DNA from: [Scytonema hofmanni] UTEX 2349 | GTDB taxonomy: Bacteria > Cyanobacteriota > Cyanobacteriia > Cyanobacteriales > Nostocaceae | NCBI RefSeq assembly: GCF_000582685.1 | Contig: NZ_KK073768.1 | Span: 2,316,926 to 2,380,925, forward strand | Direction of reading: 5' to 3' | Length of the DNA: 64,000 nt | Shown here: piece after piece, positions 44,369 through 52,307 of the stretch | Layout: every line of letters begins with the position of its first letter | How positions within the stretch are numbered: position 1 is the first letter of the stretch | Notes under the pieces: model-generated | The model's input: the letters and a program-made list of their open reading frames with translations, nothing else | What the model was told of the DNA's origin: nothing | Databases searched by the model: none | Translations under genes and position numbers: made by a program

Positions 44369-44830
44369 ATGAACTTCAAAAACTTATCACTCATAGCAGG
44401 AGCGTTCGCCCTAAGTTTAACGGCAGTTCCCTTCTCGGTCAAGGCAGAAACCACTTCTAATGCACCAGTAAGACTGGCACAAACACAAACACAACCAACA
44501 AAACCTGCTCAACAAAGCGGTGGTATACAACTCACACCACAACAACAAACCCAAATTGAGCAAATTCGTGGTAATGTTCGTAAGCAAATTGAACAAGTGC
44601 TAACAAAAGAGCAACGGACGCAAATTCAAACCGCTATGCAGTCAGGTAAGTCTGGACGTGAAGCTTTTCAAGGGCTAACGTTTAGTCAAAAACAGCAGAC
44701 TCAATTGCAGCAAATCATGCTATCGTCGCAACAACAAATGGAAGCAGTTTTGACCTCTGACCAAAAGGCAGAACTAACACGTTTGCGTCAGCAAAATGCG
44801 AACCCTAATACTTCAGCACCTAAAAAATAA
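44369..44830 (+). CDS. Spy/CpxP-like periplasmic protein, paralogue
   Basis: The 153-residue product is a second member of the family: signal peptide MNFKNLSLIAGAFALSLTAVPFSVKA, then LTPQQQTQIEQIRGNVRKQIEQVLTKEQ and LQQIMLSSQQQMEAVLTSDQK. The signal sequence is nearly the same as that of the upstream gene, so the pair arose by tandem duplication. It has its own TATAAT box and upstream dyad, so it is probably a separate transcript under the same control. Confidence 0.82.
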   Translation: MNFKNLSLIAGAFALSLTAVPFSVKAETTSNAPVRLAQTQTQPTKPAQQSGGIQLTPQQQTQIEQIRGNVRKQIEQVLTKEQRTQIQTAMQSGKSGREAFQGLTFSQKQQTQLQQIMLSSQQQMEAVLTSDQKAELTRLRQQNANPNTSAPKK

Positions 44831-45288
44831 TCAATTTCTTCATTCCTAAATAGCTTTAGGGTGCACTACCTAACTTTCATAGCGATCGCCTGTACATGTT
44901 AATCAGGCGATCGCTTGTTTTTTGTAGCCAGTGTCACAAATTCAATTATTTTGATTGTCAAACTTATCACACATTTATATAAGTACTTTCAAATAATATT
45001 TTGAAAGACTTATTATTTGCTTATTTGAATTGAAACACTAAATATAGCGATTTGCAGTTGATTTAAATACAGACCTAACCCCCAGCCCCTTCCCTACGTT
45101 CGCGTTGGCGAAGCCTCTCGAAGAGAAGCGTCTCGTTCGCGCAGCGTCTCCGATAGGAGAAGAGAGGGAAGGGGAGAATATCAAAGCCTCTCTCCTCACA
45201 GGAGAGAGGTTTGGAGAGAGGTCAGATCGTCAAATTTAACAATAAGTAATATAAATATCTTCGCATCCGGGCAATCTAGCAGGAGAAA
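44831..45288. repeat. Intergenic foldback repeats upstream of nifJ
   Basis: Beyond the terminator, 45072-45225 holds a dispersed foldback. CCCCTTCCCT (45087) pairs with AGGGAAGGGG (45165), around a GCGTTGGCGAAGCC repeat, and CCTCTCTCCT pairs with AGGAGAGAGG further on. The last 60 bases form the nifJ leader. I see no gene. Confidence 0.6.
44881..44923 (+). terminator. Rho-independent-type terminator built on HIP1
   Basis: AGCGATCGCCTG and CAGGCGATCGCT form a perfect 12-bp stem with an 11-base loop, followed by TGTTTTTT. It lies about 50 bases after the stop of the second Spy-like gene. Confidence 0.75.
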
Positions 45289-48200
45289 ATGATGAAGAAA
45301 AACTTTGCAACCATCGACGGCAATGAGGCTGTTGCCCGTGTTGCTTATCGATTAAATGAAGTAATTGCTATTTATCCCATCACCCCCTCTTCAGCAATGG
45401 GTGAATGGGCAGATGCATGGTCTTCTGAAAGCCGCCGTAATTTGTGGGGTACTGTGCCGAGTGTAATTCAGATGCAAAGTGAAGGTGGAGCTGCTGCTGC
45501 CGTACATGGAGCATTACAAACAGGTTCCCTGACTACCACTTTCACGGCATCTCAGGGATTATTGTTGATGATTCCTAACCTCTACAAAATCGCTGGGGAA
45601 CTTACTAGTGCTGTAATTCACGTCGCTGCACGTTCTTTGGCTACCCACGCTTTATCAATTTTTGGCGACCAAAGTGATGTCATGGCAGCGCGTGCTACAG
45701 GCTTTGCGATGCTGTGTTCTGCCTCAGTACAGGAAAGTCAAGATTTTGCCCTGATTGCTCACGCTGCCACCTTAGAAGCGCGAGTACCCTTTATGCACTT
45801 CTTCGACGGCTTCCGCACCTCTCATGAAGTGCAAAAAGTCGAATTGCTGGAAGAGGAGGATTTGCGATCGCTTATTAACGACGATCTTATATTCGCTCAC
45901 CGCGATCGCTCTCTCACCCCAGACCGTCCAGTATTGCGAGGAACGGCTCAAAACCCCGATGTCTACTTTCAATCCCGCGAAGCCGCTAACTTATATTACA
46001 ACGCTTGTCCAGATATTGTTCAGCGAATCATGGACAAATTAGGCGATCGCACTGGACGACATTACCAAATCTTTGAATATCACGGTGCAGTTGATGCCGA
46101 ACGTGTCATTATACTTATGGGTTCCGGCTGCGAGACAGTCCACGAAACCGTAGATTATCTGAACAACCGTGGGGAAAAAGTTGGTGTCCTCAAAGTCAGA
46201 TTATATCGCCCCTTTGATGCTACACGGTTTGTATCAGCTTTGCCCAAGAGTGTGAAAGCGATCGCAGTTCTCGACCGCACCAAAGAACCAGGTAGCGCCG
46301 GTGAACCGTTGTATCTTGATGTAGTAACTGCTATTTATGAAGAATGGCAACCCGTAGAGACGTTCCACCGGAACGTCTCTACACCTATGCCCAAAATCAT
46401 CGGTGGTCGTTACGGTCTTTCTTCTAAAGAATTTACCCCAGCGATGGTTAAAGGTGTTTTCGACAACCTTGCCCAACCACAACCGAAAAATCACTTTACC
46501 ATCGGTATCAACGACGACGTAAGCCACACTTCCCTAAACTTTGACGCTAACTTCTCCACCGAACCGGATAGCGTCGTCCGGGCAATGTTCTACGGATTAG
46601 GTTCTGATGGCACAGTTGGTGCTAATAAAAACTCAATCAAGATTATTGGTGAACAAACAGACAACAACGCTCAAGGCTATTTTGTCTACGATTCCAAAAA
46701 ATCTGGCTCAATGACCGTTTCCCATTTGCGCTTTGGTCAACAACTTATTCGCTCAACCTACCTAATTGATAAAGCCAACTTTATTGGCTGCCATCACTGG
46801 GAATTTTTAGAGCGGGTAGATGTACTGAAAACGGCTGCGTTTGGGGCAACTTTATTACTCAACAGTCCTTATGATGCTGATATTGTCTGGGAACATCTCC
46901 CGGAAAAAGTACAGCAACAAATTATCGCCAAGCAACTTAAATTATACGTCATCAATGCTACCGAAGTTGCCCGTAACAGCGGCATGGGCGGTAGAATTAA
47001 CACTATTATGCAAGTGTGCTTCTTTGCTTTAGCGGGTGTCTTGCCACAAGAAGAAGCGATAATCAAAATCAAGCAAGCAATTGAAAAAACCTACGGCAAA
47101 AAAGGTGCAGAAGTCGTTCAGAAGAATCTGCAAGCTGTAGACCAGACGTTGGAGAATTTGCATAAGGTCGATGTGAATAGAGATGCGAAATTTCGCGTCT
47201 CTACTAATACAGACGCGATTAATCGCGTCTCTACAATTCCCGAATTTGTGCGAGATGTTTTAGGTAAAATCATGGCTTGGGAAGGTGATGATTTACCTGT
47301 AAGTGCGCTACCTATTGATGGGACTTTTCCTACCGGCACTGCTAAATGGGAAAAACGCAATATCGCTACAGAGATTCCCGTTTGGGATGCGGATGTCTGC
47401 GTGCAGTGTGGCAAATGTATTATGGTTTGTCCTCACGGAGTCATTCGAGGCAAGGTTTATGAACCAGGGGAGTTAGCCAAGGCGCCGGCAACTTTCAAGT
47501 CAACTGAAGCCAAAGATAAAGACTTTGCCAATCAACAATTTACCATTCAGGTAGCCCCAGAAGACTGTACAGGCTGCGCTATCTGTGTAGAGATTTGTCC
47601 GGCTAAAAATAAGTTAGAGCCGACGCGGAAGGCGATTAATATGGAAACGCAGTTGCCTATACGCGAGCAAGAGCGGGAAAACTGGAATTTCTTTCTTAGT
47701 TTACCAAATCCTGACAGGCGGGAGTTGAAACTAAACCAGATTCGTCAACAACAACTGCAAGAACCTTTATTTGAATTTTCTGGTGCTTGTGCTGGTTGTG
47801 GGGAGACGCCTTATTTAAAATTATTAACACAACTGTTTGGCGATCGCTCTGTCATTGCCAATGCTACAGGTTGTTCTTCAATTTACGGTGGAAATCTCCC
47901 CACTACCCCTTGGACAACAAACGCTGAAGGAAGAGGTCCTGCTTGGTCAAATAGTCTTTTTGAAGACAATGCCGAATTTGGTCTTGGTTTTCGTCTTTCT
48001 CTAGACAAACAAGCTGAATTTGCTGCCGAACTACTGCAACAATTACGCGGTGAAATCGGCGATAATCTTGTTGAGTCCATCCTCAAACAGAAGCAAAAAT
48101 CTGAAGCGGATATTTGGGAACAACGCGAACAAGTAGCGCTGTTGAAACAACGGTTAGATGAAATCCAAGATTCGGAGATTCTAAACGCAGATGAACGCAG

Positions 48201-48954
48201 ATGGACGCAGATGGAAGAGACAAGCATCCGCGTTAATCCGCGTTCATCTGCGGTTAATAATCTTAAATCTCTAGCTGACTACTTGGTGAGAAAAAGCGTC
48301 TGGATTGTTGGGGGTGACGGTTGGGCGTATGATATTGATTTTGGTGGTTTAGATCATGTCCTTGCCACTGGTCGCAATGTCAACATTTTGGTGATGGATA
48401 CCGAAGTTTATTCTAACACTGGCGGTCAATCTTCTAAAGCTACACCGCGAGGTGCGATCGCTAAATATGCGGCTAGTGGTAAGCCAGCACCAAAGAAAGA
48501 CTTAGGGCTAATTGCCATGACTTATGGTAATGTCTACGTAGCGAGTGTAGCCCTTGGTGCGAGAGATGAACACACCCTCAAAGCATTTCTCGAAGCGGAA
48601 GCTTATGAAGGACCATCCCTAATTATCGCTTACAGTCATTGCATCGCCCACGGCATCAACATGACCACAGCGATGAATCATCAAAAAGCTTTGGTAGAAT
48701 CAGGACGTTGGTTGCTATATCGTTACAATCCCGAATTGCAGCAAGCGGGTAAAAATCCATTGCAATTGGATATGCGTCAGCCGAAGCAGCCGGTAGAACA
48801 GTCGATGTATCAAGAAAATCGCTTCAAGATGCTGACTAAGAGTAAACCCGAAATTGCCAAACGTCTTTTAGAAGAAGCGCAAGCGGAAGTGGATGCGCGT
48901 TGGAAAATGTACGAGTATCTCGCTGCGCGTAATGTCGGAGAGAATAAAGAATAG
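45289..48954 (+). CDS. nifJ: Pyruvate:ferredoxin (flavodoxin) oxidoreductase
   Basis: The single-chain PFOR of 1221 residues oxidises pyruvate with CoA to acetyl-CoA and CO2 and reduces ferredoxin or flavodoxin. It serves fermentation, mixotrophy or electron supply to nitrogenase. Visible are the pyruvate-domain opening EVIAIYPITPSSAMGEWADAW, two 4Fe-4S motifs (CVQCGKCIMVCP near 704, CTGCAICVEICP near 760), CAGCGETPYLKL and the thiamine-diphosphate site GGDGWAYDIDFGGLDHV. Three inserts at about residues 355-365, 629-649 and 964-991 are encoded by dispersed palindromic repeats, all in frame. AGGAG at 45281 is better spaced for the second ATG (45292) than the first, so the real protein may begin one residue later. 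Confidence 0.95.
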   Translation: MMKKNFATIDGNEAVARVAYRLNEVIAIYPITPSSAMGEWADAWSSESRRNLWGTVPSVIQMQSEGGAAAAVHGALQTGSLTTTFTASQGLLLMIPNLYKIAGELTSAVIHVAARSLATHALSIFGDQSDVMAARATGFAMLCSASVQESQDFALIAHAATLEARVPFMHFFDGFRTSHEVQKVELLEEEDLRSLINDDLIFAHRDRSLTPDRPVLRGTAQNPDVYFQSREAANLYYNACPDIVQRIMDKLGDRTGRHYQIFEYHGAVDAERVIILMGSGCETVHETVDYLNNRGEKVGVLKVRLYRPFDATRFVSALPKSVKAIAVLDRTKEPGSAGEPLYLDVVTAIYEEWQPVETFHRNVSTPMPKIIGGRYGLSSKEFTPAMVKGVFDNLAQPQPKNHFTIGINDDVSHTSLNFDANFSTEPDSVVRAMFYGLGSDGTVGANKNSIKIIGEQTDNNAQGYFVYDSKKSGSMTVSHLRFGQQLIRSTYLIDKANFIGCHHWEFLERVDVLKTAAFGATLLLNSPYDADIVWEHLPEKVQQQIIAKQLKLYVINATEVARNSGMGGRINTIMQVCFFALAGVLPQEEAIIKIKQAIEKTYGKKGAEVVQKNLQAVDQTLENLHKVDVNRDAKFRVSTNTDAINRVSTIPEFVRDVLGKIMAWEGDDLPVSALPIDGTFPTGTAKWEKRNIATEIPVWDADVCVQCGKCIMVCPHGVIRGKVYEPGELAKAPATFKSTEAKDKDFANQQFTIQVAPEDCTGCAICVEICPAKNKLEPTRKAINMETQLPIREQERENWNFFLSLPNPDRRELKLNQIRQQQLQEPLFEFSGACAGCGETPYLKLLTQLFGDRSVIANATGCSSIYGGNLPTTPWTTNAEGRGPAWSNSLFEDNAEFGLGFRLSLDKQAEFAAELLQQLRGEIGDNLVESILKQKQKSEADIWEQREQVALLKQRLDEIQDSEILNADERRWTQMEETSIRVNPRSSAVNNLKSLADYLVRKSVWIVGGDGWAYDIDFGGLDHVLATGRNVNILVMDTEVYSNTGGQSSKATPRGAIAKYAASGKPAPKKDLGLIAMTYGNVYVASVALGARDEHTLKAFLEAEAYEGPSLIIAYSHCIAHGINMTTAMNHQKALVESGRWLLYRYNPELQQAGKNPLQLDMRQPKQPVEQSMYQENRFKMLTKSKPEIAKRLLEEAQAEVDARWKMYEYLAARNVGENKE
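46354..46382. repeat. GTAGAGACG-type palindrome inside nifJ
   Basis: GTAGAGACGTTCCAC/CGGAACGTCTCTAC is a near-perfect hairpin read in frame as about ETFHRNVST, just before the conserved PMPKIIGGRYGLSSKEF. Confidence 0.8.
47177..47234. repeat. Two tandem GTAGAGACG-type palindromes inside nifJ
   Basis: TAGAGATGCGAAATTTCGCG with TCTCTAC, then AGACGCGATTAATCGCGTCT with CTAC. Together they encode the linker NRDAKFRVSTNTDAINRVST before the conserved EFVRDVLGKIMAW region. Confidence 0.8.
48181..48263. repeat. AACGCAGATGAACGC foldback inside nifJ
   Basis: AAACGCAGATGAACGCAGATG on the left pairs imperfectly with GCGTTCATCTGCGGTTAA on the right. It is read in frame as NADERRWTQMEETSIRVNPR and following residues, between a coiled stretch and SLADYLVRKSVW. 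Confidence 0.75.
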
Positions 48955-48960
48955 GTTAAC

Positions 48961-49191
48961 GAGTCTTTGAACCTCATTAATGAGTCTTTTATACTCGTCG
49001 ATGAGTCTTTTATACTCGTCGATGAGTCTTTTATACTCGTCGATGAGTCTTTTATACTCGTCGATGAGTCATTGATACTCGTCGATGAGTCATTGATACT
49101 CGTCGATGAGTCATTGATACTCGTCAATCAGTCATTGATACTCGTCAATCAGTCATTGATACTCGTCAATCAGTCTTTTAGCTCCGTCAAC
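48961..49191. repeat. 21-bp tandem repeat array, 11 units
   Basis: Eleven units of 21 bp start six bases after the nifJ stop. The common unit is GAGTCTTTTAT then ACTCGTCGAT; later units change to GAGTCATTGAT and then to CAGTC...GTCAAT, so variants are ordered in blocks. Each junction ACTC-GTCGAT-GAGT can fold. The unit is a multiple of three and free of stops, so both strands are open (heptads DESFILV or DSSTSIK), but there is no sign that it is translated. Confidence 0.9.
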
Positions 49192-49198
49192 CAATCTT

Positions 49199-49438
49199 AA
49201 GTCCGCGTAGGCGGACTTTGTTTGTGTAGCCGCGACTTCAGTCGTCAGGCGCTGGTATCATATATCAGACCGATTCTCAACGCGCAAGTCTTTTGTTAAA
49301 GGTGCGCTGCTCATCATCTTGTTTATTTTACGACTGATAAGAAATTTAATTTCGTAGTAAGCGATTTATCGCTTTTTAAGCGCTTCAGCGCTTACTACGA
49401 ACTCCAAAATACTTTCAGTTTAATTGTATTAACGCAAC
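49199..49438. repeat. Intergenic repeats: GTCCGCGTAGGCGGAC and TTCGTAGTAAGCG foldbacks
   Basis: GTCCGC-GTAG-GCGGAC at about 49201 is a short hairpin followed by a dispersed TTTGTTTGTGTAGCCGCGAC motif. At 49351-49401, TTCGTAGTAAGCG and CGCTTACTACGAA form perfect 13-base ends of a 51-bp foldback. Related hairpins are at 28475 and 32059. No gene is seen. Confidence 0.65.
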
Positions 49439-49597
49439 TTATTTTCTCGCAATCACCCATACCGCGTGGATAATTCCTGGAAAATAGCCGAAAAGAGTCA
49501 AAACTATATTAATCCAAAAGTCTATACCAATACCAACTTGCAAAAATACTCCCAGAGGTGGTAAAAATATAGCGCAAAGAATCCTAACTAAATCCAT
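49439..49597 (-). CDS. YqaE/Pmp3 family small membrane protein
   Basis: The minus strand encodes 52 residues: MDLVRILCAIFLPPLGVFLQ, then VGIGIDFWINIVLTLFGYFP and GIIHAVWVIARK. This is the full two-helix UPF0057 pattern, with the typical FLPPLGVFLQ and LTLFGYFPGIIHA. Such proteolipids sit in the plasma membrane and are linked to salt and cold tolerance and membrane potential. A strong GGAGG stands five bases before the ATG. It has its own short transcript; nothing else is on this strand nearby. Confidence 0.9.
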   Translation of the reverse strand: MDLVRILCAIFLPPLGVFLQVGIGIDFWINIVLTLFGYFPGIIHAVWVIARK

Positions 49598-50172
49598 TTC
49601 AACCTCCAATTAACTTGTTAATTTATTCGCAACTGCTGAAACTTATTTCTACTTTTCAAGGTAACATCGCCTGTATCTTTATAGATACGGTTTACCACAC
49701 TCACACGTCGAAAAGAGCGATCGCATTATCTTTAATTATTCTTAAGTTTGTTGAGGCGATCGCTTTTCAAAGGATAACTTGCTTTAATTCTTAAATCGAG
49801 TTATATCATGTCCTAATAAATAACCATAATAAAAGAACCCCACCCGCCTGTGGCACCCTCCCCGCTCTTCGTGGAGGGTTGGGGAGGGGTTCTTCATCAA
49901 TTATGGGTGATTGCCCGGAAATCATATTACTCCGGGTGCATCCCAGTTTTTATTTCGCGGCAAAAGAATAACTTCGTCATTGCGTTCGCGGAGCGTCTCG
50001 TAGAGAGGAGGAACGACGTTCGCGCAGCGTGTCGCAGACAAGCAATCCCACAATCTTCAATATTAACGAGTTGATGGGATTGCCACGCTCCACTTCGTTA
50101 CGCTCGCAATGACGACAGACTAAAAAGTGGGATGCTCCCTATTACTTCCTTTCCCCCAAAGCCACAACAAAG
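49598..50172. other. Intergenic region with repeats
   Basis: It contains a loose HIP1 hairpin (about 49712-49758, AAAAGAGCGATCGC with GCGATCGCTTTT), a GC-rich foldback at 49850-49890 (CCCTCCCC...GGGGAGGGG), and about 49975-50110 a CGTCATTGCG...GCAATGACG foldback. The plus frame across 49850-50074 is repeat-derived, and I do not call it. Confidence 0.55.
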
Positions 50173-50203
50173 TTGAGGGACACCATAATTTAGTGTCCCT
50201 CAA
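50173..50203 (-). terminator. Hairpin downstream of petN operon
   Basis: TTGAGGGACAC and GTGTCCCTCAA form a perfect 11-bp stem with a 9-base loop, 23 bases after the stop of the 52-residue gene on the minus strand. The T-run after it is weak (CTTTGTTG), so it may be a processing or stability hairpin. Confidence 0.55.
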
Positions 50204-50225
50204 AAATATATTTAACGCTAATAAA

Positions 50226-50384
50226 TTAGCGTCGCTTAGGGATGCGTCGTGTATCGCGTTTTTCTTGTTCTCGCAAGCGGCGATCGCGCCATTCCGAAAC
50301 CGTCAAATAACCAACTCCGCCAGTTAGTGCTAATAGTAGCACCAAGCCAGACAAAGCCAAAATGCTCAAAAATGGACTTTCCAC
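50226..50384 (-). CDS. Small conserved membrane protein downstream of petN
   Basis: From GTG 50384 the minus strand encodes 52 residues: MESPFLSILALSGLVLLLAL, then TGGVGYLTVSEWRDRRLREQ and EKRDTRRIPKRR. One N-terminal transmembrane helix is followed by a strongly basic cytoplasmic or stromal tail. It begins seven bases after the petN stop, so it is very likely co-transcribed with petN and may act at the thylakoid. I do not know a name for it. The GTG start is inferred from spacing, and no upstream ATG fits. Confidence 0.65.
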   Translation of the reverse strand: MESPFLSILALSGLVLLLALTGGVGYLTVSEWRDRRLREQEKRDTRRIPKRR

Positions 50385-50391
50385 GATTTTC

Positions 50392-50481
50392 TTACAGTCC
50401 GTTGCGACCCCATACTACCATTGCAATTGACCAAGTGAACACAACCAGTAGTGAAACCCAACCCAGTGTCAAAATCTCCAT
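50392..50481 (-). CDS. petN: Cytochrome b6-f complex subunit PetN
   Basis: The minus strand encodes 29 residues: MEILTLGWVSLLVVF then TWSIAMVVWGRNGL, essentially the PetN sequence of cyanobacteria and plastids. PetN is a single-helix subunit at the rim of the cytochrome b6-f complex in the thylakoid membrane and is needed for complex stability. The length is exactly that of the family. The gene is too short for ordinary gene finders. Confidence 0.96.
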   Translation of the reverse strand: MEILTLGWVSLLVVFTWSIAMVVWGRNGL

Positions 50482-50864
50482 AGTCCTATTTTTCAACTAA
50501 TTTACAAAACGTCTCTAATATTTATAATACTGGGAAGTGATAGTTGATTTGAAAAACTCTTATCTACAAAGCTTATTATCTCGGTGGTGTTTAGCTTACT
50601 GCAAACTGCACAATTCTGGTAGATTGTCAAGATTTTTTCTCTGAATTTAATGATGCGATCGCACGGTGGAGTTTTGGCGATCGCCTTTGTCTTAAAAACT
50701 TAGACATGGTATTAGGACTTACCAAGAAGAGGAAAAGGGGTTCATAGTAAGGGGTAAAGTCAGGTTGAAAAAACTTTTCCCCACATGGTATAAAGCCCCT
50801 ATTTTTAAATATGGGGTTTATGAGTCCCCTTTCCCCTTTCCCCTTTCCCCTTTCCCCCTCTTTC
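50482..50864. other. Intergenic region
   Basis: It should contain the petN promoter at its left side. The right part has a polypyrimidine CCCCTTTCCCCTTTCC tract (about 50826-50858) before the SDR stop. The minus-strand frame there is low-complexity and rejected. Nothing else is seen. Confidence 0.5.
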
Positions 50865-51686
50865 TCATTTATGTTTTGCTTCATGCATATCTCTAACTAT
50901 CTTTGCTACTAGTTTCCTACTGGGTGAAAATCTAATCGATTGAGCAAGTATTTTATTTCTGATTCCCGGAATGACAACAGTTTTCTTTGCCATTAAACCC
51001 TGATAGCCAATTTCGGCTACAGTTCGTGTATCCATCATTCGTCCAGAACTAGCTATTTTAGCATCTTCCATTGCTGCTGCTTGTTGAAATCCGGTTGCTG
51101 TCGGTCCTGGACAAAGAACAGTCACAGTAACACCTGTACCTTCTAATTCATTAGCGATCGCTTCGGAAAATGATAATACATAAGCTTTCGTCGCAAAATA
51201 AACCGCCATCATCGGTCCTGGTTGAAAAGCAGCAGTTGAGGCAACATTTAATATTCTCCCATAACCCTGCTTTACCATATCTTTGACAAATAACTTTGTT
51301 AAATGAGTGATACACGCTGCATTTACTTGTATCATATCCAATTCAGCGTTGATATCGGTTTGGTGAAATAATCCATAAGTCCCAAAACCCGCATTATTCA
51401 CCAAAACATCAACCTTAATAGATGTTTCTTGTAACTCGGAAAAAATTTCTTCTCTAGATGTTGGTTTGGATAAATCCTTGTCAATAATTTTCACAGAAAT
51501 GTGATATTTTTGCGGAAATTCCTGAGCGATTTGCGTTAGTTTTTCTTTTTGCTTGTCAACTAATACAAGATTGTAGCCATCTTTCGCAAAAATACAGGCT
51601 AATTCGTAACCGATTCCGCTGGATGCACCAGTAATAAGAGCAGTTTTTTTCTGCTGATTTTGGTATGTGGTGTTCATATATGACAT
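50865..51686 (-). CDS. Short-chain dehydrogenase/reductase
   Basis: The classical SDR of 273 residues has the cofactor motif TGASSGIG, NNAG at the end of strand 4, and the catalytic Ser and YxxxK (NVASTAAF, VYFATKAY). An Asp after the second strand (VLVDKQ) hints at NAD preference, but this is weak. The C-terminal part (GLMAKKTVVIPGIRNKILAQSIRFSPSRKLVAKIV) resembles DltE-like or YqjQ-like SDRs of unknown substrate. Two in-frame starts lie nine bases apart (51686, 51677), and neither has a strong ribosome-binding site. Confidence 0.85.
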   Translation of the reverse strand: MSYMNTTYQNQQKKTALITGASSGIGYELACIFAKDGYNLVLVDKQKEKLTQIAQEFPQKYHISVKIIDKDLSKPTSREEIFSELQETSIKVDVLVNNAGFGTYGLFHQTDINAELDMIQVNAACITHLTKLFVKDMVKQGYGRILNVASTAAFQPGPMMAVYFATKAYVLSFSEAIANELEGTGVTVTVLCPGPTATGFQQAAAMEDAKIASSGRMMDTRTVAEIGYQGLMAKKTVVIPGIRNKILAQSIRFSPSRKLVAKIVRDMHEAKHK

Positions 51687-52307
51687 CCAAATGAAATCCT
51701 ATTAACTATCGATATTTTCTATATTAGGTGATCAATTTTGTTGACTGTAGTGCCTTTAGTCATGATTGCAATCTAAAAGCTTTACCTATGAAGGTAACTA
51801 TCCTTTAATGGTAAGCTTTACAGAGATTATGGTTATTTTTTTAAAGATGATTTAACTAACTAAAATAATACATTTCAAACACAATAAATATCAAAAAAAG
51901 TTATAAAAATCACATTTCATCTTTAGTTAATATATTTTTTAATTCTCAACACTAACAATGGAAATATCAGAATATATAATCTTTTTCCATTAAATAAAAC
52001 TAAAATAGTTTGCTGATAACATTACCATCTTTGATACAAATTATCGCTATCTTTAGCCCTCTTCTATGACTCTAGAGAGAATAATAATTATTAAACCCGT
52101 ATTGGGGGTAAAGCTCGCTCCCACGTTAGCGCTTCGCGTCTCCCCGAACCCTTGAAGTTTCTGTCCGGCAGACTTTACGTCATATAAGAAAAAATTTTAT
52201 GCGTATCTAAAATAATTTTTTCCTTTCCCCTTTTTTCCTTTCCCCTTTTTTCCTTTCCCCTTTTTTCCTTTCCCCTTTTCCCCTCCATAAAGGTAAGTCC
52301 TGAATAT
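51687..52307. other. AT-rich intergenic region with a 15-bp tandem repeat
   Basis: The 620-base gap has no supported gene. A CTTTAGTCATG half-dyad like the one before the Spy genes is at 51754-51764, upstream of the SDR. At 52216-52275, four exact copies of TTTTTTCCTTTCCCC occur in tandem. About 52110-52145 there is GC-rich repeat sequence. Confidence 0.6.

Noticed and set aside
48961..49191. Possible CRISPR array
   Set aside because: Units are directly adjacent without unique spacers and no cas genes are nearby.
48967..49200. 77-residue frame of DESFILV heptads (plus) and a 105-residue DSSTSIK frame (minus)
   Set aside because: The repeat unit is 21 bp without stops, so open frames arise automatically on both strands. 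No ribosome-binding site and no family similarity; listed as a tandem repeat.
49895..49920. Plus-strand HQLWVIARKS resembling the end of the YqaE protein (HAVWVIARK)
   Set aside because: Only about nine residues match and the context is a repeat; it may be a remnant of a second copy, but chance cannot be excluded.
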